DNA of 64,000 nt from positions 62,001-126,000 of the forward strand of contig CATKHK010000043.1 in NCBI GenBank assembly GCA_949751835.1. Reading direction: 5' to 3'. Position 1 is the first letter of the stretch. Each line of letters starts with the position of its first letter. The stretch is from Blepharisma japonicum (taxonomy: Eukaryota > Ciliophora > Heterotrichea > Heterotrichida > Blepharismidae). Under the pieces are notes generated by a model. The model was not told the DNA's origin. It saw nothing but the letters and a program-made list of their open reading frames with translations, and made no database searches. A program made the position numbers and the translations under genes. This document shows, in pieces, positions 1 to 11,327 of this stretch.

Positions 1-89
1 AATGGATTTCCCAGAAACTTAACCATAGAATTAATTCTCTTTGTAAACTATAGTAATCATATATATCGATAATAATATTTAAACGAAAA

Positions 90-722
90 ATGTTTTCCTA
101 TGATGATATAGACGCTCTTCACAAAAAACCTCTTAATTTTTACCAATATAAAATAGACAACACAAATATCCAAGAAAAAATTGATATTTCTATTGACACT
201 CCTCGATTAACTAATCCTCCGCAAAAAGAAATCATAGCCCAGCCACAGCTAAAATTCCCAGCATTCAAACCTACAGGGAAAATCAAGCGAAAAAACAATT
301 CTCTTCCAAAAAAATCGAAAAAACCTAAATTAGCTGCTCCATTAGCTGTAAAAACAGTCCCAGCCTCTTCTTATAACTTTTTAGTATCCCAAACACAAAT
401 TAACGCGCCATCTCGACAAAGTTCAGGAAAAAGGCTAAGCACAGAAAGCAGGCCAAGTACTTTTAAGTAATTTATATGAAGAGGCCCACTTATACAAGCA
501 TTTGAATACTTAATTGATGATAAATCAAAAGAAAAAATTATGATAAATGTGATGGAAGTAAAAAATGTTTATGGGAGCCATTTGGTGTCGGGAAAAGTTA
601 TAGAGAGTGAAATAGAGAAAATAAAGGTAGGATGCATAGTAAGCTTAATAATTGGGCCTGATGTGAATATTGAACCCAAACTTGTGATCACAAATCCAAT
701 AATTAAAAGCTTGAAATATTAA
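90..722 (+). CDS. Hypothetical protein, 205 aa, one 15-nt intron
   Basis: I do not recognise the family. The first exon ends at an apparent TAA that belongs to a 15-nt intron (467-481). Removing it joins ...STFK directly to GPLIQAFEYLIDD and the frame runs on to TAA at 720-722. The first 125 residues are basic and rich in Pro, Ser and Lys (KRKNNSLPKKSKK may be a nuclear signal) and look disordered. The last 80 residues look folded, with alternating beta-type stretches (IMINVMEVKNV, GCIVSLIIG), reminiscent of a small OB-like or beta-barrel fold, but this is only an impression. It lies upstream of, and on the same strand as, the RGS membrane protein. The gene is probably real because the intron rule restores the frame exactly. 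Confidence 0.7.
467..481 (+). other. 15-nt spliceosomal intron
   Basis: GTAATTTATATGAAG interrupts codon 126 (aa|a). Its in-frame TAA would end the protein at 126 aa. Removal keeps an 80-residue downstream frame open. Confidence 0.75.
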
Positions 723-843
723 GGTAAAATGTATTTTTCAGTATTTAGCAAGTAAATTTCTAAAAATAGCTGAATTAATCTTTCTAATTATAATTTTATT
801 TTTTTGTTATAATCAGCAATGATAATTGAAATATTATGATTAA

Positions 844-2025
844 ATGGGAAATGCTCTAATTGTATTGGATGTGACTTGGGGTCTTTTTTTTGTTACAGCA
901 ACTGCTATTTACCTGATCCTTACAATATATATTTGTAAGAAACGAAACGTTGGTGAGTTATTTGCGAGGTCTCCTGGGATTCTTATTTTTTCAATAGCAT
1001 CAAATTACATTGATACGGTTTCTTCAATTACTCTAGGGATTTATGAGTATATAGGAGAATCTGATTATGAAATAAACTCGATTCCTGCTTATATTGTATA
1101 TAATATTTCTCATCAAGCTTTATTTGCTTCAAATATTCTACGACTCTATCGATTAAATTTACTAGAAAAAATTAGAACAGGCGCAATTGTAACTCATACT
1201 AAATACTTAAAAAGAAAAACTAGACTTACAAGTTGATGAAATATTAAAATGTCCACTCTTTATATAATCCCCGTTTCTAGTATTTTTATAGTTTTAAAAG
1301 TTCTTGAGCTTTCTTATAACATGCAAAATACATTGACACGCCGGCGAAAATCTCAGATTGAGCTTGCTTATTACATTTTCTGGTTTTTTATGGCAATAGT
1401 TGAGCAAATTTTATGTTTTATTTTTCTTTATAAAATCCGAAAGGTTCAATCCAGTTTTTATATCAAGCTTGAGCTTTGCTTGTTTTCATTAATATGGTCA
1501 ATTGGGATTATTTCTCCATTATGTAACACCTATCCTTTTCATTTGTATACTGTTCCTATCCGCAATTTGGTAATGATTCTTGTCACAATTTCTAGCCTAT
1601 TGCATCAGACTATTATAAATCAAGTGGTTCCTTTGCCTGAATTAATGGACTCAAGGCTTATTATAGAAAATGAATCTGTGCACCGGCATTTTCGAAGATT
1701 TATAAATAAGATTAAATGCGAAAAATGAATAATTTACTTGGATATACTTGTAAAAATTAGCATTTTTAAGCTAAAACCGTCGATTCAAGAAGCAAAAATA
1801 ATTTGTAAGATGCTGATTACAAACCAAATGTATTTTTCCGAAAATTTGTCAAAAGATATAATGGATGGTCTATCTGATGTAGCTGAGGTTGAAGAGTCTG
1901 TATTTGATGAAATCCAAATTTTTATTACAGATCAATTTGATACACACATTTACCCAAAATTCAGAAATTCAAGCTGTTATTCAAGCTTAGCTCGAGAAGC
2001 TGATGAGTTGCTAGAAATTCTTTAA
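844..2025 (+). CDS. Multi-pass membrane protein with C-terminal RGS domain
   Basis: This is a 393-aa protein read through TGA (Trp) codons at 1234, 1237 and 1726, all in one frame. Residues 1-265 hold about seven hydrophobic segments, starting with LFFVTATAIYLILTIYI and ending with IRNLVMILVTISSLLHQTII, which suggests a 7TM receptor-like topology. Residues from about 275 (ESVHRHFRRFINKIK) to the end match the RGS helix-bundle pattern: an initial F..F, a Trp-containing LDILVKI segment, an FDEIQIFI helix, then a Y-P-K-F-R-N-S-S-C-Y ending typical of RGS domains. RGS domains accelerate GTP hydrolysis on G-alpha subunits. A 7TM-RGS fusion would be both sensor and terminator of G-protein signalling, as in plant RGS1-type proteins. 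The receptor function is inferred. Confidence 0.75.
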
Positions 2026-2054
2026 TTTTTTATAATTAAAAACTAATGTAAAAT

Positions 2055-3428
2055 ATGGGACAAATTCTTATTGGCCTAAAGCTTTCCTGTGATATTAACA
2101 TCTTAAAACCTGTAGTCCAGCCAGCATTGATGCTAACTAAATGTAATTTCTATATAGGGACAAAGGACGAAATCATGAAAATTCTGAAGCGTTTTTGAAA
2201 ACTTCCACTTAATCGAGGGTTTTTCTTGTCAAAAGGAAGTACAAAAGTGCTAGCATTGAATACCCCAATGGAAGGCTTGGAGTGCCAGATTTTTAAATGC
2301 TTTGCAAGAGGAAGCCCACCGAAATTAAACGCATTAGAGCTTATGAGCGGCATTCTTATATATGGCTCTATAAGTATAGAGCAAAAAGCAAAACTTACGA
2401 TCAGACTTTTTGATTTTGATGGAAATGGATCAATAACTATTGACGAATGCGCTATGATGTGCACTGCATTTCTAAACGCAATAGGGTGTATGACTTCAGC
2501 TCGTATGCCTCCTGTAACAGAAATATATGATATAACTGAAGCAATTTTTGATACAATAGACCAAGATAGCTCTCATGAAATTAGTTATACAGAGCTGGTC
2601 GCAATGATTCAAAGCATTCGGGATTTATTTTTTTTGCTGAGAGCTCCTGAAATAAAATCATCATCATATCAATTCCAATTGCCCCCGGTTGTATCATTAA
2701 AATCGAGAATGGTCCGAAGTTCGACACCTAATAAAAGAATCAGTATAAAAAGCAATGATCTTCATTTAAAATTAAACACGACTAATAAAAGCCCAAGAAT
2801 CAAAGTAAAATCTTTTACTGATAGGGAGCTGAATGGAAATAAAGAAAGATTTATGTTTGTTAATGGAAATTATATTACAAAATTATGGGTTACTGAAATT
2901 AAAAAAGAATTCTTAAGGGTCGAAAACAAAAAAACGAACTTGGTCAATGTCGAAATTTTTGCGCAGCAGCTGAAACATAATGATTTAACGAAATTTTCAG
3001 CAGAAAAATTGAGCAGCTTTACTAATGAAATTGCAAATTTCCAAGAAATTCTTGAAATTTTATGTGAGGGAGCAACAAGAGACCAAATTCATAGGATGCT
3101 GACTTGGGCAGACGAAATTGAGCCTGTAAAAGCAGGCGAATTTGTAAGAAGAGACTCACGAAGAAGACTGACAATTCATTCTGTTAAAAATTTGAAGCAG
3201 CTCTTTGACTTTTATGATAAGAAAAAGCTTGGAGAGTTGGGATTGAGAGAAATAAAAAACGCATTTAAGCACATTTTAAATGAAGAACTCATAGAAAGCA
3301 TTTTTAAAGCTCACGACGAAAATGATAATAAAACGATGGATTTCGAAGAATTCGTTAAAATGATGATTCCGACTGATACATTGATTTCTGATGATATTTA
3401 TTATAGAATACAAGCTAATTTAGCATAA
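2055..3428 (+). CDS. EF-hand calcium-binding protein (paralogue 1)
   Basis: The protein is 452 aa after removal of a 15-nt intron at 2143-2157. The start at 2055 (MGQILIGLKL) was chosen because the paralogue at 26648 starts at the equivalent place and carries an intron at the same site. EF-hands are visible: a good loop DFDGNGSITIDE, a second DTIDQDSSHEISYTEL, then near the C-terminus a degenerate DFYDKKKLGELGLRE and a better DENDNKTMDFEEF. The middle (about residues 190-280) is a basic linker. Four hands in two pairs suggest a Ca2+ sensor or adaptor. Calcineurin-B-like and calpain-like proteins share this pattern, but the linker is unlike either. One TGA (Trp) occurs near the start. Confidence 0.8.
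2143..2157 (+). other. 15-nt intron, position conserved in paralogue
   Basis: GTAATTTCTATATAG splits a Trp codon (T|GG). It has no in-frame stop, so it would pass as coding. The support is the homologous intron in the EF-hand paralogue at 26739-26753, which also splits a Trp codon after MLTK. Confidence 0.8.
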
Positions 3429-3783
3429 AATTAACTTGGTGGAATATTAATATTTTTAATTTTTTCTAAAAGTAAATATTAAAAGTGTGAAAAGATTAAT
3501 TCCTTAAGAGAATTTGGCAAAAAAGCCATTTTTCATAATTGTGTCTAACCCTTCAATAGGAATAATTAACAAATTCCGTATAATCCTACTTATGCGTTTT
3601 AATTTGAAGTTAAGTAAACCGGCTGATATTTATTATTAACGAAAAAGAAGGAAAAGCTTATGATATTTCGTTAAACTTTGAATCAACATAAAGAGGAGGA
3701 GAAGAAATAAGTTCGCAAAATTATAAAGACAAAATATAGTTTATAATTACGTTATAGTATATCTTGATATATATTTACATACT
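3429..3783. other. Intergenic, no gene seen
   Basis: This 355-nt AT-rich gap lies between two convergent genes. I see no RNA gene and no open frame longer than about 15 codons. Confidence 0.6.
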
Positions 3784-3978
3784 CTACTCAACTTCGATGT
3801 TGCTGTGATCATGATTTTCATTAACCTTTATAGTGTAAGAAACACCTTGGACGATGAATTTCAGTTCCGGATTGACTATTAGCATATTTTGTGACTGCTG
3901 AAGTACTGTGGCTCGTCTTACGGGAGTAGTATCGCCTTCACTAACAAATTTTTCCTTTTTCGAAATTGCACAGCCCAT
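3784..3978 (-). CDS. Small N-terminally lipidated protein, 64 aa
   Basis: A short complete frame begins MGCAISKKEK. Gly2 with Ser6 fits the N-myristoyltransferase consensus and Cys3 is a classic adjacent palmitoylation site (Src-family and calpastatin-like MGCxxSKK), so membrane anchoring by dual acylation is likely. The remainder, VVNPELKFIVQGVSYTIKV-like in character, may form a small beta hairpin; no family is recognised. Codon use and a clear TAG stop agree with a real gene, and the lysines after Ser6 would add electrostatic membrane binding. A role as membrane adaptor or regulatory peptide is only a guess. Confidence 0.6.
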   Translation of the reverse strand: MGCAISKKEKFVSEGDTTPVRRATVLQQSQNMLIVNPELKFIVQGVSYTIKVNENHDHSNIEVE

Positions 3979-4456
3979 ATATCTTATTGATTATAATTAC
4001 TCTTGCGTGAATAAATGGACATTTTTCTTTCTAAAGAACATTAAGCAGCTTAATTCTGTAACTGTTTTAATGTATTTTTAAATATCTTTCTTATAAAAAG
4101 AAATAAAAAAGCCTTCATGAATTTATTATAGGCTCGATACTATAAATTATAATGTATTTGGAATTAATTTAGCAAATAAATTTCATTCCTATCAATCCTA
4201 TTCCAAAAAAGTTTACTATTTCTCCTTTATAATAAAAAATTGCCTAGAGTAGTCATGAAATTAAAACAAAAAAAAATTTATAAAGATAAAAAATTTCTGA
4301 CCTTTTTATAGAAGATATATCAAGCAGCCAAATTTGATTAAAAATAACTCTCAGTTGAATGATTATTTTTTGCCTTATAAATTTTTACAATAAAATTAAT
4401 TTCTTTCATAACTTTATTATTTCTCATAAAACTGATAAATCACTACTTTAACTGTA
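3979..4456. other. Intergenic, divergent promoter region
   Basis: This 478-nt, very AT-rich gap separates the starts of two divergent genes and must hold both promoters. No specific motif could be assigned. Confidence 0.5.
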
Positions 4457-6196
4457 ATGGCCGAACAAATCCGCCCCACTTCATCAAAAATCAGGCGTAT
4501 AGAGCGTGACAATAAACCTCGCCCAAGCAAAGAGCTAGCATTTTTATTCCAAAAGCGTAAAAGTAAATCTCGCATCACAAGTCCACTTGGCTCAAACAAA
4601 CAAACTCCAGACTCAAGCAGATCTCCATTATTTAGAGTAAATAAGGAGCCTTCTTCACATCAGCCTCCTCGCCAGGATTCTCCGAACTATTCCAGTCTCC
4701 TATCAAAATACCTTGAAAATGCATTAAAAGAAGCTTCATCCCGTAAGAATTCCCCACAAGTTGCAGAACGTAAAGACTCTGAGCGAAAAGATGCAAATTC
4801 CCCCATATCCTCACGAGCAGAATCAAAGCCAAGTCACAAGCGTGTAAAGTCTGAAATATCAAAAATTGAAATCGCGGCTGTTTCTCCACATGTCCAAAAG
4901 CGTGATATGATAACTCCAAACAGCATAATTCAAGAGCAGTCTTCATCAAGAAAACTTTCCCTTGACCAAATTTCTAAGGACTTATTAGACGATTCACAAG
5001 AGGAAACTATGAAAAGGACACACAAAAGAAATAACAGTGAAGCAAATTCTGCTATATTAAATATCCCATCCACAAATAGAAGCTTAGGAAATAGCTTTGA
5101 GAAGCAAGAAGCGTCTAAAAAAGAAGCAGAAGAGAAGGAACGAGAAATGCTGATACAAAACATCATTTTGAATTTCAGAAAAAAAGGACTCCCGCCACCA
5201 ACAAGTGTAGATTTTTATAGGTTTGGAAAACAGCTGGGAAAAGGAGCCTTTGGGAAGGTGTATTTGGGGCTACATAGACTGACTGGGCTGAAAGTGGCCA
5301 TAAAAACAATTGATAAGTCTTTTATAAAAGACGAAAGGACAAGGAGGAAAGTGTTTCAAGAAGTTTTTGTAATGAAAAGAGTGCACCATCAAAATGTAAT
5401 TAGACTTATGGAAGTATTTGAATCAACCAGACATTTAATGATTGTATTAGAGTACTCAGGTGGGGGAGACTTGCTACAATTAGTCAAAAATAGAGGCAGA
5501 CTTCCAGAAAGTGAAGCAAAAGCTATTTTCGGACAAGTTGTAGATGGGGTTGAAGCTTGTCATAACAAAAATGTCATTCACAGAGATATTAAGCTTGATA
5601 ATATTCTACTAACCACAGATTTCAACTGTATCAAAATATGCGACTTCGGAGTCAGCCGAGTCGTCAAACCAGGCGAAAAAATAAATGAGCAATGTGGCAC
5701 ACCTGCTTATCTTGCTCCTGAAATTATTGCAGACCGAGGCTACGAACCTTTTTACGTCGATATCTGAAGTATGGGTGTCTTGCTATACGCCATGGTATGC
5801 GGAACAGTCCCATTTAAAGCCAAAACTTTGCCTGATTTACACAAATTAATCCTCAGGTGTAAATATCATATGCCATCAAATTTATCAGAAGAAATCCAAG
5901 ATCTCATAAGAAGGATGCTAAATCCTATCCCACATCAAAGAATCCAGCTTAGTGAAATAAAGCAGCATCCTTGGTTTTCAGCGCCTGACTATGAAAGCTG
6001 CTTTGAAGACTCAGCATCTCCTAGATTTACAGGGTCATTTGCAGCGAATCCATTACAGAAAACGAATAAAAAGACTATTCTTACCAAACTGTTTCAATTG
6101 GGTTTTCCTACAGATTTTGTAGAGCAAAGCATGAAATATGGAGACATCAATCATGCGACAGCCACTTTTCAGCTTTTAGAGCTTAATCAATTGTAG
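4457..6196 (+). CDS. SNF1/MARK-like Ser/Thr protein kinase
   Basis: The protein is 579 aa. Residues 1-250 are a basic, Ser-rich, probably disordered leader. The kinase domain runs from about 253 to 510: GKGAFGKV glycine loop, VAIK lysine, HRDIKLDN catalytic loop, DFGVSR, a CGTPAYLAPE activation segment, then VDI-TGA-SMGVLLYAMVCG, where the TGA at 5765 sits exactly on the invariant kinase Trp (DIWSxG). The C-terminal 40 residues (LTKLFQLGFPTDFVEQSMKYG) resemble the UBA-like domain that follows the kinase domain in AMPK/MARK/SIK kinases. It is most likely a CAMKL-group kinase acting in polarity or energy signalling; the exact subfamily is uncertain. Confidence 0.9.
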
Positions 6197-6306
6197 GAAT
6201 TTTGTATAGAATAATTAAACAATTTTATTGAAAAATGTATTAAAAAATTATACTATAAATAATTAAACAATTTTATTGAAAAATGAGTATATTATATTAT
6301 AAATAG

Positions 6307-7887
6307 TTACATTATAGTGATATTTACTAAATTACTTTTTGTGGTGCCTGTATGATCATGAATAAACCGATATGGGAACACAGTTGACGAATTAAAGACA
6401 ATAAATCTGTTTTTCAAAAAAGAGCTAGGGATTTCTTTGCCGTTTATAGAGTAATTTCGTAGGGCACGTTCACTGCTGCAGGAAGTGCTGTCTTTAATAA
6501 TGCAGTCTTCTTTCATATCAGTTGGACATCTGCATCTTTGTTTATTTTGTGGGCTTGAGCAAGGACTTTCATAATTTTCTAATAAATTGATCATACTTTT
6601 GCTTTTCAATTGAATATATTCCATCACTTTTTCTTTATTTACTTCAAATTTCTCTCTTGCAAGGGAAAATTGATAAAAACTTGTTTCTGTGACCTGGAAT
6701 CTTGGCTGAGGATTCATTTTTAGCTGCATAAATCCATCAAATCAGGAGCATTCATTATCTTCTCCTCTGTTAGAATATGAAGAAAGCAAATCTAAAGAAT
6801 TTACAATTTCCATAAAAGAGCAGCCTGAGAAGCTATGGCTCACTCTAGGATCAGGGACTAAAAATGTTATTGGTAGCGGCACTGATGAATTTTTATGATT
6901 TGGTACTGCTTTAGGTAAAAAGTCATACAAATGGTTGGAATATTTCCGAAATAATAAGTCCTTTCCTGCTGCTGTATTTTCAATTTCTTCATAATCCAAG
7001 CTTAAGCTTGATACAATTAATATTTTTTCTAAAGTTTCGTGTTGTAAGCCAAAATCAAGTGCAATTTGTGAGTAATCTTGGATAGACTCTGAGTATTTTA
7101 AATGACGTCGCTGGACTTTTTGAGCTTGCTTAGGATTTGGGTCTTTTTCAAAATCTTTACTATTTTTCGTCCTGTAGACTCCATCAAACTGAATATTTTT
7201 GCTATTAAAAAATTCAATTAGTTTGGATGTACGGACTCTTGAGGATTGAATGAATAAAACGACTTGAAAATCTTCAAGCAGCTTTTTAACACCTTTTACA
7301 GCTTCTCTTCTCAGATATAATTTCAAAGGTCCTTTTTCCCAAATATTTTGTTTAAAAACGTCACCGAGAACTCCTTCGAAGCCTAAGATTACGAGGCATT
7401 TTTGGGCCATATCAAGGCGTCTTTTGAATTGAACCCTCTTCGTCATTTTATAAAAAGGCTTTGTGGCTGGTTTAGCAATAATTTCGTTATCTGAGCTGGA
7501 AGTAGACGGAGCTTCTATATCTCGTGCCCCGTTTTCAGTAATTTTGATGCTTTTTTGCCTGTTAAGACTTTCAATTGACTTTTTCATTTTAGTTAAACAT
7601 TCAACATTAATGGCACTTCCATACGTCTTTTTAACACAAGTTTGTAAGTCCAGTATTTGGTCTACAAAGACATCATACTTATTCTGCCTGTTTAATTCTT
7701 TTAAATTGTATTTTGGCTTCCCATTAGAAGTTTTTGACCTTTTTGGTGCTTTATGCAGCCTTGGGAGCCGAACTCGCTGAAAATTTGTATTGGCATTGGA
7801 TACTGAAAGAGGGAAGCCTTGTTGTTCAGATATGGGGATTACAGGGTTCATGGACTCGATGCATGAGTTACTTTTGAGTGATTTCAT
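6307..7887 (-). CDS. FCP1/NIF-like HAD protein, apparently inactive
   Basis: The protein is 526 aa, with a TGA Trp at 6742-6744 joining the two halves. From about residue 165 it has the layout of an NLI-interacting/FCP1-type HAD phosphatase: a beta strand CLVILGFEGVL, a LYLRREAVKGVKKLL helix where family members have RPGLREFL, then FQVVLFIQSSRVRTSKLIEFF and FDGVYRTK. In active members the first motif is DLDETL. Here the two catalytic Asp positions read Gly and Glu, so phosphatase activity is unlikely. The N-terminal 160 residues are basic with no domain seen; the C-terminal part after about 330 is unique. It probably acts as a pseudophosphatase scaffold (inference). Confidence 0.65.
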
Positions 7888-8024
7888 TTTATTTGGAAGT
7901 AAAATTAAGAATCGTTATGAAATTCTTTTTTCTAGATTATGATAATTGAAAAATTAGAAAATTTAGAAAAATTAATAAAATTTGTAGGATTTCTTGGAAT
8001 ATCGAGAAATTAAATAGTCTTAAA

Positions 8025-8867
8025 TTAAAATAAACTGCAGTTATCACAAAACCTATTGCTTTTGTCTTTTTTCTTATATGTAGTTTTGAATATTCCGTCA
8101 TCATAATCATATTCCACGTTAAGAGCTCTCAATAGTTCTTCATAAAACTCTTCAAATTCCTGCTGATTTTCTTTTAACTGTTCTTCAACCTTCCTTAAAT
8201 GGTCTTTTAGCAGTTTTTCTTTGTCCTGCTTTGATAAACGGATAGCAACTTGTAAATCCACGCTAAAACCATTACTTTTTTCAGAAACATTCTCACTAAG
8301 AAGGTCTTTTTCTACTGCTTTTAGATAGTGAGTAACGTTTATTATATCAATAAACTTGACTTGTTTTACTATTGAACGGTCCTTCCCAACGGTGAACTTA
8401 AGATCAATTGTCCCTTTAAAATCAAATTTTAAGCTACCTTCGTCGCCTTCTTCTAAAGTGATAGGAGGACTAGCAGAGTTAACGTTGACTGTAACAGGGC
8501 CAAAATCGCTTTGGGATTTCAGTACTTTAAGCGTGACTTGGGTAGTTGAATCTTCAACGTTTTTCAGTTTATCTAATAAATTCAAAATATCAATGTTTTC
8601 ACGTAAAATTGACGCACGTTTGATTTGGTTGTTTTCTTTTTCATCTTTTTTGGATATGATGTATTTCGCTGCATTTTTTGCGAAAGTTTTGGATTTCTTT
8701 TTGGATTCAATTAGGAGTTTGAGGAGATTTTCAGTTACTTGCTGATTAAGAGATGATCGCGTAAACCAAGGAGAGTCAGGTAAAACGACCCCTGGGTGGA
8801 TTAATTGGCAGTTTTCAAAAATAATTCTTTTCAGTTCTTCAAGGTCTTCACGCTTGGTTTCCACCAT
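8025..8867 (-). CDS. Hypothetical protein with CaaX-like C-terminus, 280 aa
   Basis: No family is recognised. The N-terminal half is helical and charged (KREDLEELKRIIFENC); the middle has beta-type stretches (TTQVTLKVLKSQSD, DLKFTVGKD) suggesting a small beta sandwich; residues about 205-250 form a charged helix or coiled coil (KLLKDHLRKVEEQLKEN). The protein ends CDNCSLF. The last four residues CSLF fit a CaaX box for geranylgeranylation (Phe or Leu in the last position), so membrane attachment is possible. Only ordinary stop and start codons are used. The start was chosen as the first ATG of the frame (MVETKREDLEEL). Confidence 0.65.
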   Translation of the reverse strand: MVETKREDLEELKRIIFENCQLIHPGVVLPDSPWFTRSSLNQQVTENLLKLLIESKKKSKTFAKNAAKYIISKKDEKENNQIKRASILRENIDILNLLDKLKNVEDSTTQVTLKVLKSQSDFGPVTVNVNSASPPITLEEGDEGSLKFDFKGTIDLKFTVGKDRSIVKQVKFIDIINVTHYLKAVEKDLLSENVSEKSNGFSVDLQVAIRLSKQDKEKLLKDHLRKVEEQLKENQQEFEEFYEELLRALNVEYDYDDGIFKTTYKKKDKSNRFCDNCSLF

Positions 8868-8986
8868 TATTATATATATTTACTTAAAAAGAACTGTATT
8901 TAATTAGCTCAAAATCTCTATTTGAAAATGTAATTACTTTACTATTCATTTTGGAGGGACAATAAATTTCCATAAAAATTTTTAAC

Positions 8987-10552
8987 ATGCTGAAAACTTC
9001 TGAAAGAATTTCTGATAGAAATAAAGATTTCAAAAAAGAAATAGACCTTGTCACACACACAAAAAATCGAGAGACTTTTTCTGTGGAGCTTAGAAAATCG
9101 AAAAGGCTTGAAAATGTATGAAAACGAAGGGCAAATTTTTTGCCGGAATCACAGATCTCCCCTTTACTGATATCTTTATGCCCTGATTTAGCCAGTATTA
9201 ATTTCAGCTCAAAGTTACGTTTACCAATATTATTCCAAATAATAGTAACTCAAAATTCATATGAAGTTATATTAGCAGCATTTAAAGAAATAAGGAGATG
9301 CTTATCTATTGAAGACACTTCTGAGCTTACTGGTATGGTAAATTCTAGCTATATTCAATACTTAATACAATATATTGACCCTAAAATTTTTCCTGAAATC
9401 CAATCTGAGGCTATGTGGTGCTTGGCAAACATTTCTTCAGGAGACCATAAGCTTTGTGAGGAATTAATGAATTTAGAAATAATTAATGCTTGCAAATCAG
9501 TAATAAATCTTGAAAGACAAGATATTGCCGAAAATGCTGTGTGATGCTTAGCAAATCTTGCAGGAGACTGCAAAGAAATTAGGGATAAAATAATAGAGAA
9601 TGACATTGTACAATTTTTAGTGAATTTGATGGAGTCTGATTATGAAATCTCGAATTCTCTTGCAGAAACTACAGCTTGGGCTCTAAATAATATTTTTAAA
9701 GGGGAGAATCTGAAAATTAAAATGACAAATGATGCTTTACCAATCGTAAAAAAAATGCTGAAATATGGAAATGATGACACAAAGCTGTACTGCTTATATA
9801 TTGTGTATTATATTTCTAAACAAAATGAGTTTCATGTCCAAACCTTAATTAATTCCAACATTTTAAAAAGAATTCTACCATTTTTTCAGTCAAATATACA
9901 AAAAGAGCAGCTTGTTGTGACAAAAATCATAGGAAATATTATTTTTGGGGATGACACGCATACTCAAACTCTGATAAATTTAGGAATTTTTGATTATTTT
10001 CAGAATTTAATGTCATCAACATCTTCAGAAATAAAGAAAGAAGTATTATGGGCTCTAAGCAATGTTGCTGCAGGGACTAAGCTTCAGGTTGCTCTAGCAG
10101 TTGAGCATCCAGTTATTTTGCTTGCCATGCAAGCTTTATATGACACTTCTGCATCAGTTAGGCTAGAAGCTTCAATTGTGTTCAATAATATTATTCATAC
10201 AGGTGCTAAGCCAACTATATTAGGATTAGTCCATAAAAATATTTTACCTCATTTAAGAGATGGACTCTCCAGCGCAAAAAATCAAATTATTTTAAAAAAT
10301 CTTGTAGAAATTTGTGATGGGCTATTAAATGTAGGGAAAAGTTTCCTCACTGATGAAGGAATAAATATTATAGTGAAACCTTTTGATGAGTCTGGCTGCC
10401 TAGCTGCGCTAGAAAAATCACAAGTTATTGCAGGGCAGCAAACTTATACGATGATAATGCATATTCTTGGTAGTTATTTTGGCTTTGAAGAAGAAGAATA
10501 TGAAGAAAATGAAGCTCCACAAGACATCCCTGAAGATGGATTTATAATTTAA
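8987..10552 (+). CDS. Importin subunit alpha (karyopherin alpha)
   Basis: The protein is 521 aa, the usual length for the family. Residues 1-55 are an importin-beta-binding domain: FKKEIDLV, then VELRKSKRLENVWKRR, where the Trp is a TGA. About ten armadillo repeats follow, with the characteristic Trp/Asn ladder that binds nuclear localisation signals (WCLANI, NAVWCLANL with TGA as the Trp, WALNNI, WALSNV). The C-terminus is acidic (FGFEEEEYEENEA). It carries NLS cargo into the nucleus together with importin beta. The start at 8987 is upstream of the unbroken frame and is required to include the IBB domain. It ends 27 nt before a convergent small gene. Confidence 0.95.
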
Positions 10553-10579
10553 TTTGCATGTATTAAAAGCCATTTTTAT

Positions 10580-10879
10580 TTATTTATTCATGATATTGTC
10601 TTTTAATTTTTCATCGGTAGAAAGCTCGCGGCCAAGTGTTCTTGGCGTTGAGTCTGCTTTTATAAAGGCTGGGATATTTTCTTTAGATGTATTTGTGGCT
10701 GGCTTGTCTGATTGAGAAGATTTAGTTTGGCCTTGCCCCTGAAAATCTGCTGTGTTGGATATAGGAATATTTTTCTTTGAGTTCCAGTAGCTTCTCGGAC
10801 TATAAAATTGATAGCCAATTAATAATGCTGCGGCTCCACCAATCGCCCAGAAATTGTTATATCCTTTAGTTAGACCCAT
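10580..10879 (-). CDS. Small single-pass membrane protein, 99 aa
   Basis: A hydrophobic segment near the N-terminus (FWAIGGAAALLIGYQFY, about residues 10-27) is followed by a polar, Ser/Gln-rich tail without a recognisable domain. Such tail-outside small proteins are common in mitochondrial or ER membranes, but no targeting signal is clear. The reading frame is complete with a TAA stop and uses typical codons for the window. It converges with importin alpha and diverges from the ANP32-like gene. Function unknown. Confidence 0.55.
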   Translation of the reverse strand: MGLTKGYNNFWAIGGAAALLIGYQFYSPRSYWNSKKNIPISNTADFQGQGQTKSSQSDKPATNTSKENIPAFIKADSTPRTLGRELSTDEKLKDNIMNK

Positions 10880-11327
10880 TTTTATTGATAGATAAAATTT
10901 CTTGGTTTATATGAAAACAAAGATTTATTTTAAAAAATTTAGAAATCTTAGTTATGAGAGTTTTATTGATAATCTGAGCCTGTTTTGATGAATAAACAAG
11001 TTTACTTTATAATTTAATTATCTCTAATCTATTGAGATACTGCAAAAATAATCTTAAAAATTATATATAAAATCATAAGATTGTTTTAAAAAATCTTTAG
11101 ACTTAGCTATATTATTTTCATTCGCTATTTTCAACCCTTCTAAATTAATAGTAAAAGAATACAAAAAATTAACGAATAAAAATCTTTAAAATGATCATAA
11201 TAATTCTTTATTCGAAAACTACGTATAAAATACTGTGAAATTCAACAGCTTCTGATAGCAACGCAATTGTGCTTTGAAAAGAGATTTTCTTGTGGTGATG
11301 AGCAAGGTAAAATAATGTTCATAAATT
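10880..11327. other. Intergenic, divergent promoter region
   Basis: This 448-nt AT-rich gap lies between two divergent starts. Nothing recognisable was seen. Confidence 0.5.

Noticed and set aside
1234-1239. Apparent tandem stop codons splitting genes throughout the window, suggesting widespread pseudogenes
   Set aside because: All are TGA and sit in frames that continue with conserved Trp positions; explained by UGA as Trp.
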